From an uncultured Clostridium sp. (lineage in GTDB: Bacteria > Bacillota > Clostridia > Clostridiales > Clostridiaceae), in contig NZ_CALEVF010000032.1 in the NCBI RefSeq assembly GCF_937920395.1, positions 1 through 5,509 of the forward strand: a DNA stretch of 5,509 nucleotides, written 5' to 3'. Both the position numbers and the translations under genes were made by a program. Below, one piece after another: positions 5,430-5,509 of the stretch. Every line of letters starts with the position of its first letter. Position 1 is the first letter of the stretch. Under the pieces are notes generated by a model. That model saw only the letters and a program-made list of their open reading frames with translations, was not told where the DNA came from and did no database searches.

Positions 5430-5453
5430 ATTTCTATTATAAGAAATGAGGAG
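5430..5453 (+). promoter_or_regulatory. Small hairpin abutting the thiI Shine-Dalgarno site
   Basis: ATTTCT (5430-5435) pairs with AGAAAT (5442-5447) around a 6-base loop, and GAGGAG (5448-5453) follows at once, 9 bases before the thiI ATG. The stem is weak and leaves the Shine-Dalgarno site open, so it may simply keep the site unpaired. Confidence 0.4.
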
Positions 5454-5462
5454 TGTCAAAAG

Positions 5463-5509
5463 ATGAGAAAATTAATACTTGTAAAATTTGCGCCGGAGAT
5501 TTTTTTAAA
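5463..5509 (+). CDS. thiI: ThiI, tRNA 4-thiouridine synthase, N-terminal fragment
   Basis: The frame from ATG 5463 gives MRKLILVKFAPEIFL and two bases of a further codon (probably Lys), then leaves the window. This resembles the start of clostridial ThiI as I recall it (M-x-K-L-I-L-V-K-x-A-x-E-I-F-L-K). ThiI takes persulfide sulfur from a cysteine desulfurase and makes 4-thiouridine at position 8 of tRNA, and in some bacteria it also serves thiamine thiazole synthesis. A strong GAGGAG (5448-5453) sits 9 bases upstream. A desulfurase gene directly before thiI, same strand with a 72-base gap, is a common Firmicute arrangement and supports the call despite only 15 visible residues. The THUMP and PP-loop domains lie outside the window. 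Confidence 0.75.
   Translation, partial: MRKLILVKFAPEIFL

Overview
The window reads as a contig-end fragment from a low-GC Firmicute, most likely a Clostridium-type organism. The support is a strong A/T bias (ATA, AGA and TTA codons throughout), AGGAG-type ribosome binding sites, very AT-rich intergenic DNA, and a cysteine desulfurase next to thiI. The first 46 bases are not genomic: they match an Illumina P7/TruSeq read-2 adapter with an index. Genomic sequence therefore starts at base 47.

Layout: (1) 1-46, adapter. (2) 47-112, minus strand, the first 22 codons of a probable MATE-family efflux transporter, cut by the contig end. (3) 113-414, an extremely AT-rich divergent promoter region (about 13% GC over 121-360). 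(4) 415-2946, plus strand, a probable two-gene operon. It encodes a 636-residue soluble protein that joins a ParB-like N-terminal domain to a BMP/PnrA-type nucleoside-binding domain, and a 198-residue calcineurin-like metallophosphoesterase starting 24 bases later at GTG. (5) 2964-3006, a perfect 14-bp hairpin between convergent genes. (6) 3009-3911, minus strand, a ten-helix EamA/DMT transporter. (7) 3912-4232, a second divergent regulatory region with a perfect-consensus sigma-A promoter (TTGACA-17-TATAAT). (8) 4233-5390, a NifS/IscS-type cysteine desulfurase, then at 5463 the first 15 codons of thiI, which run off the window.

How the genes work together: the desulfurase and ThiI form a recognised sulfur-transfer pair, in which desulfurase persulfide feeds ThiI for 4-thiouridine in tRNA and, in some organisms, thiamine thiazole. 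The ParB-BMP protein and the phosphoesterase are probably co-transcribed. The BMP half normally belongs to a secreted lipoprotein of an ABC importer, but here it has no signal peptide, no lipobox and no permease neighbours, so a cytoplasmic sensor or regulatory role is the more natural inference. This is the least explained part of the window. The two transporters (MATE and DMT) look like independent single genes of unknown substrate.

The most interesting points are the ParB-BMP fusion with its phosphoesterase partner, the Asp-x-Glu variant of the phosphoesterase metal motif, and a short word (GCTAAGAATTA) found three times, always in untranslated parts of the desulfurase-thiI transcript. I saw no CRISPR array, insertion sequence, tRNA, rRNA or recognisable riboswitch.
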